A stretch of DNA of 64,000 bases from an uncultured Clostridium sp. (GCA_948465565.1 CAOJXR010000002.1:23139-87138); one strand, 5' to 3'; shown: positions 51,513-63,219, numbered from the stretch's first letter. Notes: generated by a model from the letters alone, not told the origin. Numbers and translations are program-made.

Positions 51513-53582
51513 TTAAATTTCCATAATAATTGGTAAAATCATTGGATTTCTTTTTGTCTTAACAAATATATAATCTCTTAATGAGTCCTTTAATTTAGAT
51601 TTAATTGTTGACCAGTCGCGTATTCCTTCTGCCTCTAATTCGTGTACTTCGTCTCTTAACATTCTTTTAACATCTTCCATTAGGTTTTCAGATTCACGCA
51701 CATATACAAATCCTCTTGATATAACGTCTGGACCTGCTACGATTTCTCCTGTTGCTGAATCCATTGTCATAACTACTATTATTAAGCCGTCTTGTGATAA
51801 GTGTTGTCTATCTCTTAAAACAATATTTCCAACATCTCCTACTCCAAGTCCGTCTACCATTATTTTTCCAAATGGTACAGTTCCTGTTAATGCTGCTCCG
51901 TCTTCATTTAGTTCTAATATTCTTCCATTTGATGTTAGGAATATATTTTCTGGCTTTATTCCAACTTTTTTGGCTGTTTCACTATGTGCGATTAATTGTC
52001 TATATTCGCCATGTACTGGAATGAAGTATTTTGGACGTATTAATGATAGCATTAATTTTTGTTCTTCTTGGCATGCGTGTCCTGAAACATGTATGTCTTC
52101 TAACGAACTGTATATAACTTCAGCTCCAATTGCCATTAAATCATCTATTACTTTTCCAACATATTTTTCATTTCCTGGTATTGGGTTTGCTGAAATAATT
52201 ACTAAGTCATTAGGAGTTATTGTAACTTTTCTATGTTCTCCTGCTGCCATTCTTGTTAATGCAGACATTGTTTCTCCTTGGCTTCCTGTTGTAATTATTA
52301 CTAATTGTTCGTCTGTATAATTTTTTATCATGTCTATATCGATAAATACGTTGTTTGGAACATCTATATATCCTAGTTCCATAGCTGTAGTTATCATATT
52401 TATCATACTTCTTCCGCATACAGCTATTTTTCTATTATTAGCTACTGCTGAATTTACTATTTGCTGTACTCTATGAACATTTGATGCAAATGTTGCAACT
52501 ACTATTCTTTTTGTGCAATTGAAGAATAATTTATCAAATACCTCTCCAACTGTACTTTCAGACATTGTATATCCTTTACGTTCTGAATTAGTACTGTCTG
52601 ACATTAGTGCTAGAACTCCTTTGTTCCCAAGCTCTGCTAGTCTACCAAAGTCCATTCTTTCATCATCTATTGGAGTATAGTCTATTTTAAAATCTCCTGT
52701 ATGAACTACTGTTCCTGCTGGTGTGTGTATTCCAAGGATTACAGCATCAGGGATACTGTGGCAACTTCTTATGAATTCAACTCTCATTTTTCCAAGTGTT
52801 ATAGTTTGTCCTTGATTTACTATTTTTAATTTTGTACTTCTTAATAATTTGTGTTCTTCTAATTTATGACTTATCAAACCTGCTGTTAGCTTTGTTGCAT
52901 AAATTGGTACATTTATTTTCTTTAATAAATATGGTATTGAACCAATATGATCCTCATGGCCGTGTGTTATTACTAATCCTCTTATTTTATCTTGATTTCT
53001 CTCTAAGTATGTAAAATCTGGGATTACTAAATCTATTCCAAGCATATCATCTTCTGGGAAAGCTAGTCCGCAGTCTACTATTACAATATCATCTCCATAT
53101 TCAAATACTGTAATATTTTTACCAATTTCAAGAATTCCTCCAAGTGGTATTATTTTTAATTTGTCTTTTTTAAATGCAAAATCTAAATTGTCATCTTTTT
53201 TTCTTCTTACACCTTGTGTTCTTCTTGATTTTTTTATTGCTTGATTGTTATTTTGATTTACTTCTTGAATATTTGCTTTTTCTTCTTTTACTTCTTGCAA
53301 TCTTGTTTCTGGAGCAATTATTAAACTTCTATCTTTTCTTACTCTTTGGTTATTTCTTCTTTGTCTTTTTTCTTGAACTCCTTCTGTAGTTCTTTCTTTT
53401 TTTACTTCTTGAGTATTGCTTGTGCTTTTTGATTCTTGATTATTGTTTGCACTTCTTACCTCATTATAATTATTTTGCTTTCTTTGTCTTGTAGCCCTTG
53501 GTCTTCTTGTCATTCCATTTTTGTTTACAACTCTATTCTCATTTTGTGTATTATTTGAGTTGTTATTTTCGTTTGTTTCCAT
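51513..53582 (-). CDS. rnj: ribonuclease J with long N-terminal basic extension
   Basis: RNase J (689 residues) has endo- and 5' exonuclease activity in mRNA and rRNA processing. The metallo-beta-lactamase motif VITHGHEDHIG gives the metal ligands, followed by the beta-CASP domain (MSDSTNSERKGYTMSE) and a C-terminal domain. Residues 1-about 140 are a low-complexity Asn/Arg/Lys/Glu/Gln-rich extension not found in the B. subtilis enzyme, as I recall it (about 555 residues). It may bind RNA or partner proteins. It has a leader of about 370 nt. Confidence 0.93.
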   Translation of the reverse strand: METNENNNSNNTQNENRVVNKNGMTRRPRATRQRKQNNYNEVRSANNNQESKSTSNTQEVKKERTTEGVQEKRQRRNNQRVRKDRSLIIAPETRLQEVKEEKANIQEVNQNNNQAIKKSRRTQGVRRKKDDNLDFAFKKDKLKIIPLGGILEIGKNITVFEYGDDIVIVDCGLAFPEDDMLGIDLVIPDFTYLERNQDKIRGLVITHGHEDHIGSIPYLLKKINVPIYATKLTAGLISHKLEEHKLLRSTKLKIVNQGQTITLGKMRVEFIRSCHSIPDAVILGIHTPAGTVVHTGDFKIDYTPIDDERMDFGRLAELGNKGVLALMSDSTNSERKGYTMSESTVGEVFDKLFFNCTKRIVVATFASNVHRVQQIVNSAVANNRKIAVCGRSMINMITTAMELGYIDVPNNVFIDIDMIKNYTDEQLVIITTGSQGETMSALTRMAAGEHRKVTITPNDLVIISANPIPGNEKYVGKVIDDLMAIGAEVIYSSLEDIHVSGHACQEEQKLMLSLIRPKYFIPVHGEYRQLIAHSETAKKVGIKPENIFLTSNGRILELNEDGAALTGTVPFGKIMVDGLGVGDVGNIVLRDRQHLSQDGLIIVVMTMDSATGEIVAGPDVISRGFVYVRESENLMEDVKRMLRDEVHELEAEGIRDWSTIKSKLKDSLRDYIFVKTKRNPMILPIIMEI

Positions 53583-54040
53583 ACGTTCCTCCTCTTTATT
53601 TTAATGCTATATATAAAATTTTCTTTGCTTATAGTTACTTTGTAAATAAAAAACTCCTTATATCTAGTTTTGATATAAAGAGTTTAATGATTCAATTCGC
53701 TACTTAATAAAACACATTTAGCTCTCTTGCTTTATATGTTTTATCATTTATACTTTTTCTTTTATTCGTTATAAATAACTTTTAGAACTACTAATTTTAC
53801 TAAATTTCAAACATCTAGAAATAAAAACAATTACAAATATTTCTCTAATATTTGTATTGTTTTCAATTTCTATTTAATTTTCCGAACCATTATCTCTTTT
53901 TTATTTTTATATATACATCTCATTATATTTATCGCCTCTTGCGATAACAACTTTTATGATTATACTACTTTTTCTTAGGTTTGTCAAATTTTACTGTTTT
54001 TATGTAATGATTGATAATAGTTCCATTGTTTTATAGTTTT
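53583..54040 (-). promoter_or_regulatory. long structured leader of RNase J with promoter
   Basis: On the minus strand a perfect promoter TTGACA (53982-53987), 17-base spacer, TATAAT (53959-53964) starts a leader of about 370 nt. It contains a small hairpin (53929-53947), a long hairpin with a T-rich end (53824-53863), and a terminator-like hairpin followed by TTTTTTATTT (53651-53685). A six-codon frame ATG-GTT-CGG (from 53890) contains CGG-A. The two T-tailed hairpins suggest attenuation or a separate small RNA. Confidence 0.5.
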
Positions 54041-54646
54041 TTAATTTCTTTGCTTCCTATATTTTTCTATTTCGTTATATATTTCTTCCCAATTATTTAC
54101 TCTTACGATTTCTCCATTATCTATTTCGCTATTCATTTTTGTTGTCATTAATATTGACTTAATTCCATTATTGGTCATTTGCCTGCATGTCTCATAACTA
54201 TCTTCTACACATATATCTATTTCTTGTTGTTTAAAGAAAGTTAATTTATCTCTAATATGTAAATCTAAACTGTCATATGGAATATTAAAATCTGATAGAC
54301 TTTTTTTAGTGATTTTTTCTGTGTCACATCCTTCTATATTCATTAATCTGGCAGTAATAAAGTGAATCGTGTCTCCATTTTCTTTTAATCTCTTTATTAC
54401 TTTATCTGCATCTTCTAGCATTGTACATTCTTCTAATACGTTTTTATAATATTTATTAAAAAAAGCAAATTTGGTTTCATCATCCCAACCATATAAAGCT
54501 TTTAAATAATATCTATTTTCAATTAGTCCGAAGCTGTCTCTATTCGTTGGTATTCCAGATATTTCTTCTTCAAAAATATCTGCATATTTTAGCATTGATT
54601 TTACTGTTAAAAATGTTGTGTCATCTATATCAATTCCTATTTTCAT
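54041..54646 (-). CDS. HAD-family 5'-nucleotidase-like protein (NT5C type)
   Basis: This 201-residue protein starts MKIGIDIDDTTFLTVKSM, a HAD motif I with D6 and D8. FITAR serves as motif II, and CVEDSYETC near 145 as motif IV. The pattern resembles deoxyribonucleotidase/NT5C proteins of Firmicutes, which dephosphorylate (deoxy)nucleotides. The substrate is not known. A weak AGGAAGA precedes the ATG. Neighbours do not help. Confidence 0.75.
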   Translation of the reverse strand: MKIGIDIDDTTFLTVKSMLKYADIFEEEISGIPTNRDSFGLIENRYYLKALYGWDDETKFAFFNKYYKNVLEECTMLEDADKVIKRLKENGDTIHFITARLMNIEGCDTEKITKKSLSDFNIPYDSLDLHIRDKLTFFKQQEIDICVEDSYETCRQMTNNGIKSILMTTKMNSEIDNGEIVRVNNWEEIYNEIEKYRKQRN

Positions 54647-54836
54647 TTATTTCTTCCTACTTTCTCATATAATATAATGAAATTTTATCAGGTTTATATG
54701 CTCTTTGTCTATAGTAAAGCAAATTTTAATTTGGTCGAATTCAATTAAATTAAAACTAAATTAACATATCTTATCATATCTTTTTTATATTATTTACGTA
54801 CTTTATGATATAAAAAAGATGTAAGGAGGAGATAAA

Positions 54837-55499
54837 ATGAAAAATAAAAAATTAATTATTATCACATTTTTGACAACATTGATTATAATGACTACTAATA
54901 CTTTATGTTTCGCTTCAACAGGAAGCGTTAGCGTTCATTGGGAAGGTTCTGAAAGAGAAGCAACTTATACTTATGCTAAAAAACATTGTGAGTCTATGGG
55001 CTATACTGTTTATAATTGTAATAATTGGGATAACTACCAAGTACTAAATCAATTACGAACAGATAAAATTTTTATCGTTCATAGACATGGAAGCCCTGGT
55101 AGACAGGATTTTTTGAATTCTACTTATTTGTCTGGTACAGGTGGAAATGGGAATGACATTAAAGCAATTGATAGCTTACCTAATGGTTCACTTAATAATT
55201 TGAAAATTGCAATTTATTATGGATGCAATACAGGTAAATATTCAGGTACTTATGGAGATATATGTCAGCAAACAGTAAATAAAGGTGCTCAATGTGCTGT
55301 AGCATGGACAATTAGTACTTATACTAATGAAGTTAATGAATGGAATAAGGCTTTCCTTGATAAATGCAAAAAAGATAATATCGTAGAAGGTTATAGACAT
55401 GCTGATTATTGGACAGGAGTTTGGCAAGGATCTGCTGCTAAAGATAGAATGCAAAACAATAGAAACGAAAAAGGAAATATATATGGTTATATTAATTAA
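54837..55499 (+). CDS. secreted caspase-fold (clan CD-like) protein
   Basis: This 220-residue protein has a signal peptide ending CFA (about 1-26). The mature part has KIFIVHRHGSPG (H84) and KIAIYYGCNTG (C130), the order and spacing of the His-Cys pair in clan CD proteases (gingipain, CHAT, caspase-like). I cannot name the family, and activity is inference. The short spacing of the two residues is also like C25. It is followed 17 bases later by another exported protein, so they are probably cotranscribed. AAGGAGGAG precedes the start. Confidence 0.55.
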   Translation: MKNKKLIIITFLTTLIIMTTNTLCFASTGSVSVHWEGSEREATYTYAKKHCESMGYTVYNCNNWDNYQVLNQLRTDKIFIVHRHGSPGRQDFLNSTYLSGTGGNGNDIKAIDSLPNGSLNNLKIAIYYGCNTGKYSGTYGDICQQTVNKGAQCAVAWTISTYTNEVNEWNKAFLDKCKKDNIVEGYRHADYWTGVWQGSAAKDRMQNNRNEKGNIYGYIN

Positions 55500-55516
55500 G
55501 TGAAAGGGGGATTTTT

Positions 55517-56329
55517 ATGAAAAATAAAAAAATTATTTTAGGTACGTTATTTATAATATTATTTATTACTTTATCTTTCTTTGCATTAAGAGCATATGCT
55601 AATGGTCATGATAAAGTAAATGGAATATTTTTAGATAATACTTTACAGTCTAGTGAAAAGATTATTAAGGAACAATTTAATGAGAAAACTATTCAATTAG
55701 ACTCAAAAGATATAACTTTAAATTATACATATTCTGTTAAAAATTCTGAAAAAGAATTAGATATATATGTGGATCCAGGTAGTACAGAGTATGTATTTGA
55801 TGATGATAAAATGGTAGGTTTTATAAAAGATGTTAATTTAGTACAAAATGATAAAAAAAATATCGTATGCGCTAACTCTACCAAAAGCCAAGGGCAAATA
55901 TTAGATATTGCTATAGGCTATTTTTCAGAATATATTAATAACTTTGAAGAATATGAGTTAATATCAATACAATATATTTCAAGCTATAACGAATATTCTA
56001 TTACATATATGAACAAATGTAATGGTTATAATACTTTTGATACAGCCCAAATTAATATAACTCCAAATGGCGAAATTGTTTCTTTTTGTGCTAATAATCA
56101 AGGAATAATGGCAGAATATGAAAATTCAAATATTATAATTGATCAAAAGAAAAATTGTAATTTTATTGAAAATACACTAAATAATAAATTTGGAAATTAT
56201 AGTAAATATGAAATAAACGATAAAATATTAACTAAAATAGATAACAAGTTAGCAATACAATATTATATATCTTTAGAGCTAGATGGAAACTATAATGATT
56301 CTGCAGTCATAATTTGTTATATAGATTAA
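55517..56329 (+). CDS. exported protein of unknown function
   Basis: This 270-residue protein has an N-terminal helix (6-28, ending RAYA) that is a signal peptide or anchor. The rest alternates beta strands and helices and may contain two PepSY-like halves (about 35-150 and 155-270), for example with YNTFDTAQINITPNGEIVSF. It is cotranscribed with the caspase-fold protein and might be its propeptide-like inhibitor; this is a guess. GGGGG precedes the start. Confidence 0.5.
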   Translation: MKNKKIILGTLFIILFITLSFFALRAYANGHDKVNGIFLDNTLQSSEKIIKEQFNEKTIQLDSKDITLNYTYSVKNSEKELDIYVDPGSTEYVFDDDKMVGFIKDVNLVQNDKKNIVCANSTKSQGQILDIAIGYFSEYINNFEEYELISIQYISSYNEYSITYMNKCNGYNTFDTAQINITPNGEIVSFCANNQGIMAEYENSNIIIDQKKNCNFIENTLNNKFGNYSKYEINDKILTKIDNKLAIQYYISLELDGNYNDSAVIICYID

Positions 56330-56355
56330 TTATTACTTTTAAATTCTTAAATAAC

Positions 56356-56400
56356 AAAAGAGAATGTTTTATAAGTATAGAAATTAAAACATTCTCTTTT
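56356..56400. terminator. terminator of the two exported-protein genes
   Basis: 15-bp perfect arms (56356-56370 and 56386-56400) flank a 15-nt loop; it can serve both convergent units. Confidence 0.8.
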
Positions 56401-56409
56401 TGTTTAAAA

Positions 56410-56682
56410 TTAATAATCTTTTAAATCTGCATAAAATGGATTATTATATTTTAACATAAAATCCCCCAATTCATATATAACATTATCATTATATATGTTT
56501 TTATATTTTATAATTTTATATAATAATACATTATATATTGTGCTTCCACCATCATTAGCAATTTGCTTTGAAAAATAAAAAACTGGATCAGTGTTCTTAT
56601 TGATGTTAGACTTATTTACAAAAAACATAATAACATATAATATTATCAAAATCCAAATAATAATTTTTACCCATTTTCTCAT
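56410..56682 (-). CDS. small membrane-anchored protein
   Basis: This 90-residue protein begins MRKWVKIIIWILIILYVIMF, a membrane helix, followed by about 65 polar residues that would face outside. The start follows AAGGAGG. It ends a short minus-strand unit after the Spo0A-like gene. No family is recognised. Confidence 0.5.
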   Translation of the reverse strand: MRKWVKIIIWILIILYVIMFFVNKSNINKNTDPVFYFSKQIANDGGSTIYNVLLYKIIKYKNIYNDNVIYELGDFMLKYNNPFYADLKDY

Positions 56683-56704
56683 AAAAATATACCTCCTTCT
56701 CAAT

Positions 56705-57403
56705 TTATATTTTATTTATGATAGTTGTAATTATTGTTTTTATATTTGGCTTTTTATCTATATAAAAATGAAAATATTTTTTCAATCTTTCTATTTCGCA
56801 TTGACAATACATATATGTTGTTGCTCTATTAATACTACATTTTATAGTATTAATGGATTTTCTATGTTTCTTAGATATAATTGGATAAATTGTTTTCTCT
56901 AGTTTTTCTAATTCTTTATCTGGGTTGAATTTTATGTATTTAATTGTTTCTATTAGATAAGTAGTACCATTGTGTGAAAGATTATATCCTAAAAAGACAA
57001 GTTCATATCTAATTTTACTTTCTACCTTTCTCTCGCAATTTATTTTTTCTTTATATATAATTAATTCATTGATCTCTTTTACAATACTATCTATGCTTTC
57101 ACTTCTTGATAATATTTTATATATTGCATTATTACTGATTTTACAATCATCACTATCATTTCCTGATATAACAATACAAGAATTAGATAATCTTTTGTTT
57201 TGTTTTATTTTGTTTAATACTTCAAAAGGCATTATTAAGTTTAATAATATAATATCAATATCATTATTTTCTATTTTCTTTATGGTTTCTAAACCATTCT
57301 TGACTATTCCAATAACTCTAACATTTTTGTTTTTATCATTTATACAATTCATTAAATATGTTGCATAATATATATTTTCATCGGAAATCAATATATTCAC
57401 CAT
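56705..57403 (-). CDS. Spo0A-like regulator lacking the phosphoacceptor Asp
   Basis: This 232-residue protein has a receiver-like domain (1-115) and a C-terminal domain (about 130-232) that follows Spo0A_C: LGYNLSHNGTTYLIETIKY, then EKTIYPIISKKHRKS, then CSINRATTYMY. In the receiver the site that is Asp in normal response regulators is Asn (LLNLIMP), so phosphorylation is unlikely. It could be a constitutive or partner-controlled regulator. It lies downstream of an ECF sigma gene. GGAG precedes the start. Confidence 0.6.
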   Translation of the reverse strand: MVNILISDENIYYATYLMNCINDKNKNVRVIGIVKNGLETIKKIENNDIDIILLNLIMPFEVLNKIKQNKRLSNSCIVISGNDSDDCKISNNAIYKILSRSESIDSIVKEINELIIYKEKINCERKVESKIRYELVFLGYNLSHNGTTYLIETIKYIKFNPDKELEKLEKTIYPIISKKHRKSINTIKCSINRATTYMYCQCEIERLKKYFHFYIDKKPNIKTIITTIINKI

Positions 57404-57451
57404 AATAAACTCCTAGCAATTGTATATACAAATATACAATTTTAATGTTTA

Positions 57452-58201
57452 TTATTTAGACACATTCTTTTTGTTATTTTTTTTGAATTTTATAAAATTT
57501 ATTATAGAAAATATTGTGTTTATAGAATGTATTAATAAGATTACCAATATTATAATGTCTACAAAATTTAATTCTATTGCAGTTTTGTTTATTATTTCTA
57601 AAGAATTTGGAACTTTATTTTTTTCATTTAATATTCTTGTTGTGAATATAATAAAAATAGTAGTGAATATTCCAAGATTATTTATCAATCTTCTTAATTC
57701 TTTTATACTCTTATAATATTTCCATTCTACTGTTCCTATAGATAAATTTAATAATTTGGAAATTTCTTGAAAGGACAAATTTCCAATTATTCTTAATGAT
57801 ATTATTTCTTTTTCAGTTTGTTTTAATTTTTCTATTATTTTATTAAATGTTTCTCTTTCTATCACATTATCAATTTCACAATCTTCAGTTCCTATATGAT
57901 AGATATCTTGTATTCTACATTCTGTTTTTTTACTTCTAATATGATTTATACTTTCATTTTTAGTTACTGAATATATCCAGCTGGACTCATTACAAATAGG
58001 TAATTTGTTTTTATCAATATTCCATATTTTAACAAAAACTTTTTGTGTTACGTCGTCACTATCTTCTTTATTTTTTAAAATAGAAAATGCAATAGCATAA
58101 ATCAAACTTCTATATTTGGCATAGAAATTCTCAAAGTTAACATTATTTTGTTTTAATTCTATAAAATAGTTATGTAGTTCTTCATTATTAATTTTTTTCA
58201 T
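57452..58201 (-). CDS. ECF-type sigma factor with C-terminal membrane helices
   Basis: The N-terminal part (about 1-165) has sigma-70 region 2 (YRSLIYAIAFSILKNKEDSD, DVTQKVFVKIW) and region 4 (LKQTEKEIISLRIIGNLSFQ, EISKLLNLSIGTVEWK). The C-terminal part holds hydrophobic segments (about 174-190 and 213-240). Such fusions may tether the sigma factor at the membrane or include its own anti-sigma part. It is upstream of the Spo0A-like gene, with 48 bases between them. Target promoters are unknown. GGAG precedes the start. Confidence 0.7.
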   Translation of the reverse strand: MKKINNEELHNYFIELKQNNVNFENFYAKYRSLIYAIAFSILKNKEDSDDVTQKVFVKIWNIDKNKLPICNESSWIYSVTKNESINHIRSKKTECRIQDIYHIGTEDCEIDNVIERETFNKIIEKLKQTEKEIISLRIIGNLSFQEISKLLNLSIGTVEWKYYKSIKELRRLINNLGIFTTIFIIFTTRILNEKNKVPNSLEIINKTAIELNFVDIIILVILLIHSINTIFSIINFIKFKKNNKKNVSK

Positions 58202-58322
58202 GTTAGCTCCTTAAATTTATTATATTTTACTTAACTATTATAATAACACAAAGTAAGTTAGGTCTCAATATATCTAAATTTATGTGTATTCTTTTTACTT
58301 TCAATAATGTATTAAAAATATA

Positions 58323-58354
58323 AAAACAGCATAGTTTTCAGTCTATGCTGTTTT
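58323..58354 (-). terminator. terminator of the hrcA-grpE-dnaK-dnaJ operon
   Basis: 12-bp arms (58323-58334 and 58343-58354) around an 8-nt loop, followed by TTTTTATATTTTT on the minus strand. Confidence 0.85.
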
Positions 58355-58387
58355 ATTATTTACATTATTTTTCTTTTTTAATTTATT

Positions 58388-59542
58388 TTATCCAAATATT
58401 CCTTTTCTTTTTACTGGTGGTTGTTCATTCATTGTAACTGCTAATTTTGAAATCAATTCTCTTTGCTCTGGAGTTAATTTTTTTGGTACTTGAACATTTA
58501 CTGTGAATACAAAATCACCTTTCCAATTACTATTTACACTCTTAAATCCTTTTCCTTTAATTACAAACTTTGTACCTGTTTGAGTACCTTCTGGAATTTT
58601 ATATTTTTCTTTTGTTCCATCTACCATAGGAATCTCAAGTTCTGTACCTAAAGTTGCTCCTGTAAATGTAATTGGAATATCACATAGTACATGATCTGCT
58701 TTTCTTGTGTAAATACTATGTTTTTTAACATGTACATTTATATATAAATCGCCTTTTGGTCCGTTTTTTGTTCCAGGCTCTCCTTCACCTCTTAGTACTA
58801 TAGTTTGTTCATCGCCAATTCCCGCTGGAATTTTTACTTTTATTTTAGCAGATTCGCGTACATAGCCTTTTCCTTTACACTCTGAACAAGCTTCTTTTAT
58901 AATTTTTCCTTCTCCTCCACAATTTGAACAAACTTTTTGTGTTGACATTTGTCCAAATGGAGTTGTTACAACTTGTTTTATTTTTCCTGTTCCATTACAT
59001 ACTTGGCAAGTTTCTGGATTTGTTCCAGGTTTTGCGCCTGTTCCATGGCAATGTGAACATTCTTTATTTCTACTTAAATTTATTGTTTTTTCAGTTCCTA
59101 AGTATGACTCTTCAAATGTAATTTCTAGGCTTACTTTTAAATCAGCACCTTTTCGTGGTCCACTTTTCCTTCTTGTGCCTCCTCCAAATGCTGCCGAGAA
59201 TATGTCTCCAAAGCTTCCGAAGCCAAAATCATCAAATCCAGAAAAACCACTAAATCCATCAAATCCAGAACCATATGAGTAATATCCCCCACCGTTTCCT
59301 CCAAAACCTTGTGGTCCATTATGTCCAAATTGGTCGTACATCTGTCTTTTTTGTTTGTCTGATAATACTTCATATGCTTCACTAACTTCCTTGAATTTAG
59401 CTTCTGCTTCTTTTTTATTATCTGGATTTGCGTCAGGATGATATTTTTTTGCTAGTTTTCTATATGCTTTTTTTAGTTCTTCATCTGTTACATTTTTATC
59501 TACTCCTAAAACTTCGTAGTAGTCTCTTTTTTGCTCAGCCAT
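58388..59542 (-). CDS. dnaJ: chaperone DnaJ
   Basis: DnaJ (384 residues) is the co-chaperone of DnaK. The J domain (1-70) contains HPD in [10 protein letters not shown], followed by the Gly/Phe-rich region (about 75-125), four zinc-finger repeats ([32 protein letters not shown]) and the C-terminal domain. It is the last gene of the operon. A structured inverted repeat (59586-59646) lies between dnaK and dnaJ. Confidence 0.97.
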   Translation of the reverse strand: MAEQKRDYYEVLGVDKNVTDEELKKAYRKLAKKYHPDANPDNKKEAEAKFKEVSEAYEVLSDKQKRQMYDQFGHNGPQGFGGNGGGYYSYGSGFDGFSGFSGFDDFGFGSFGDIFSAAFGGGTRRKSGPRKGADLKVSLEITFEESYLGTEKTINLSRNKECSHCHGTGAKPGTNPETCQVCNGTGKIKQVVTTPFGQMSTQKVCSNCGGEGKIIKEACSECKGKGYVRESAKIKVKIPAGIGDEQTIVLRGEGEPGTKNGPKGDLYINVHVKKHSIYTRKADHVLCDIPITFTGATLGTELEIPMVDGTKEKYKIPEGTQTGTKFVIKGKGFKSVNSNWKGDFVFTVNVQVPKKLTPEQRELISKLAVTMNEQPPVKRKGIFG

Positions 59543-59585
59543 ATGTTCTCCTTTCGCTCGAAAATATCACTTATCTTGCTACGTT

Positions 59586-59646
59586 AAAAGTTAATCAAAA
59601 GTCCTCAACGTACAATCGTACGCCTCTGGTATTTTGATTAACTTTT
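59586..59646. repeat. 15-bp inverted repeat with a GC-richer nested loop between dnaK and dnaJ
   Basis: Arms AAAAGTTAATCAAAA (59586-59600) and reverse complement (59632-59646) flank a 31-nt loop with CGTAC/GTACG inside. It is like the element at 21975-22075 in design and may be a processing or partial termination site in the operon. Confidence 0.6.
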
Positions 59647-59702
59647 GCCTTGTAATATAAGCAATCTTTTCAAGCTTTGGTTTTATTCTCTTTTAACTTG
59701 TT

Positions 59703-61598
<1,896 letters not shown>

Positions 61599-61631
61599 TT
61601 ATATTAAAATTTAAAACTGTTGTCTTAAATT

Positions 61632-62117
61632 TTAGTTTGCAACTATTACCATAGAATGTCTGATTACTTTTGTTCCTATTATATAGCCTTTCCTAAATTC
61701 CTCTTTTATTATGTTTTTTCCTAACTTATCGTCAGTTACATGGCTAACAGCTTCATGTAACTCTGGGTCAAATGGCATTCCAACAGTTTCTATTTCTTTA
61801 ACACCGTTATAAGCTAAAACTTCTTTAAGTTGGTTTAGCACCATTTTTATTCCATCTTCATACGCTTTATCATCTGTTCCTGTACTAATTGCTTTTTCCA
61901 TATTATCTATTACTGGTAATATGCTTATCATTATGTCTGATACAAGCATATTTCTTAAGCCTTCTTTTTCTTTTACTGTTCTTTTTTTATAGTTTTCAAA
62001 TTCTGCAAATAATCTTTTATATCTATCTGTAAGTTCATTTATTTCATTTTCTGTATTATCTACAATTTCTACTTCTTGTTCTTCTTTTTTTATTTCTTCA
62101 TTTTCATTTTCTGCCAT
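61632..62117 (-). CDS. grpE: nucleotide exchange factor GrpE
   Basis: GrpE (161 residues) releases ADP from DnaK. An acidic N-terminal tail and a long coiled coil (about 20-75, RYKRLFAEFENYKKRT) precede the beta domain with FDPELHEAVSHV and GYIIGTKVIRHSMVIVAN at the end. Order hrcA-grpE-dnaK is standard. Confidence 0.95.
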   Translation of the reverse strand: MAENENEEIKKEEQEVEIVDNTENEINELTDRYKRLFAEFENYKKRTVKEKEGLRNMLVSDIMISILPVIDNMEKAISTGTDDKAYEDGIKMVLNQLKEVLAYNGVKEIETVGMPFDPELHEAVSHVTDDKLGKNIIKEEFRKGYIIGTKVIRHSMVIVAN

Positions 62118-62134
62118 TGTACACTACCTTCTTT

Positions 62135-63154
62135 CTATTTTTTATTTTCATTATTGTAGTCTTCTTTTAGTTTTTTACTAATATATTTCATAATTGAAAT
62201 TATTTTAGAATAGTCCATTCTTTTTGGTCCAATTATTCCTATTGTTCCAATGTCCTTATCATCTAATAAATGATTAAATGTAACTACACTAAAGTCTTTT
62301 AGTTTCTCATCTTGTAATTCATCACCTATATATACATTTATATCCTCTGCAACTCCTGTATTTAATACATTTGAAACTAAATCTTTTGCATCTAATACAT
62401 TCATGAAATTCTTTACTAAGTCTAATTGTTGGAACTCAGGCAAATCAAATGACCTGTTAGCTCCTTCCAAAAATAAATCATTGTTTTGTTTAAAAATCTT
62501 GTTTATTTCTTCTATTATCTTCTTAATTATAGAAATATTGTTTTGCATTTCTTTTGTTATAAATTCTTCAATATTTCCACCTATGTCATCTAATGGTTTT
62601 CCAACCATATTGTTAGAAAAAATATAATTTATTTTCTTTATTTGTTCTTCTGTTACATCTTCATCAAATTTTATAATTGCTTCACGTATAATACCTGAGT
62701 CTGTAAGTATTATTGCCATCATTACTCTGCTTCCAAGCAATACAAATTTTATATCAAGTATTGTATGATTTTCAATTTTTGGTCCAATAGCAATTGTAGT
62801 ATAATGAGTTAACTCTGATAATGTACTTGTTGCAATTTTTGTTAAATCTTCTAACTCATTTACTGTTGTTTCTAGCTTTGATTTAATATATTGCATTTCT
62901 TTTATTGTTAATTTATCATCTCTTAATAATTCATCTATATAATATCTATATCCTTTTTGTGAAGGGATTCTTCCTGCTGATGTATGTGGCTTTTCTAATA
63001 GTCCGATTTTTTCTAGTTCTGCCATCTCATTTCTAATTGTTGCACTGCTACAGTTTAACTCTTCTACTAGGTTTCCTGAACTTACTGGCTCTGCTGTGTC
63101 AATATATTCTTCAACAATTGCTTGAAGTATCTTCTTTTTTCTATTATCAAGCAT
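62135..63154 (-). CDS. hrcA: heat-inducible transcription repressor HrcA
   Basis: HrcA (339 residues) binds the CIRCE element and represses the dnaK operon. The N-terminal winged helix has SSATIRNEMAELEKIGLLEK and HTSAGRIPSQKGYRYYID. The GAF-like and C-terminal dimerisation parts follow. GGGGAG precedes the start. A CIRCE element lies 66 bp upstream. Confidence 0.96.
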   Translation of the reverse strand: MLDNRKKKILQAIVEEYIDTAEPVSSGNLVEELNCSSATIRNEMAELEKIGLLEKPHTSAGRIPSQKGYRYYIDELLRDDKLTIKEMQYIKSKLETTVNELEDLTKIATSTLSELTHYTTIAIGPKIENHTILDIKFVLLGSRVMMAIILTDSGIIREAIIKFDEDVTEEQIKKINYIFSNNMVGKPLDDIGGNIEEFITKEMQNNISIIKKIIEEINKIFKQNNDLFLEGANRSFDLPEFQQLDLVKNFMNVLDAKDLVSNVLNTGVAEDINVYIGDELQDEKLKDFSVVTFNHLLDDKDIGTIGIIGPKRMDYSKIISIMKYISKKLKEDYNNENKK

Positions 63155-63219
63155 ATTTTACTCCCCTTTTTAGCAGTTTCATTCCTTATTTGCTAACAAT
63201 ACATATATTATACCCAATT

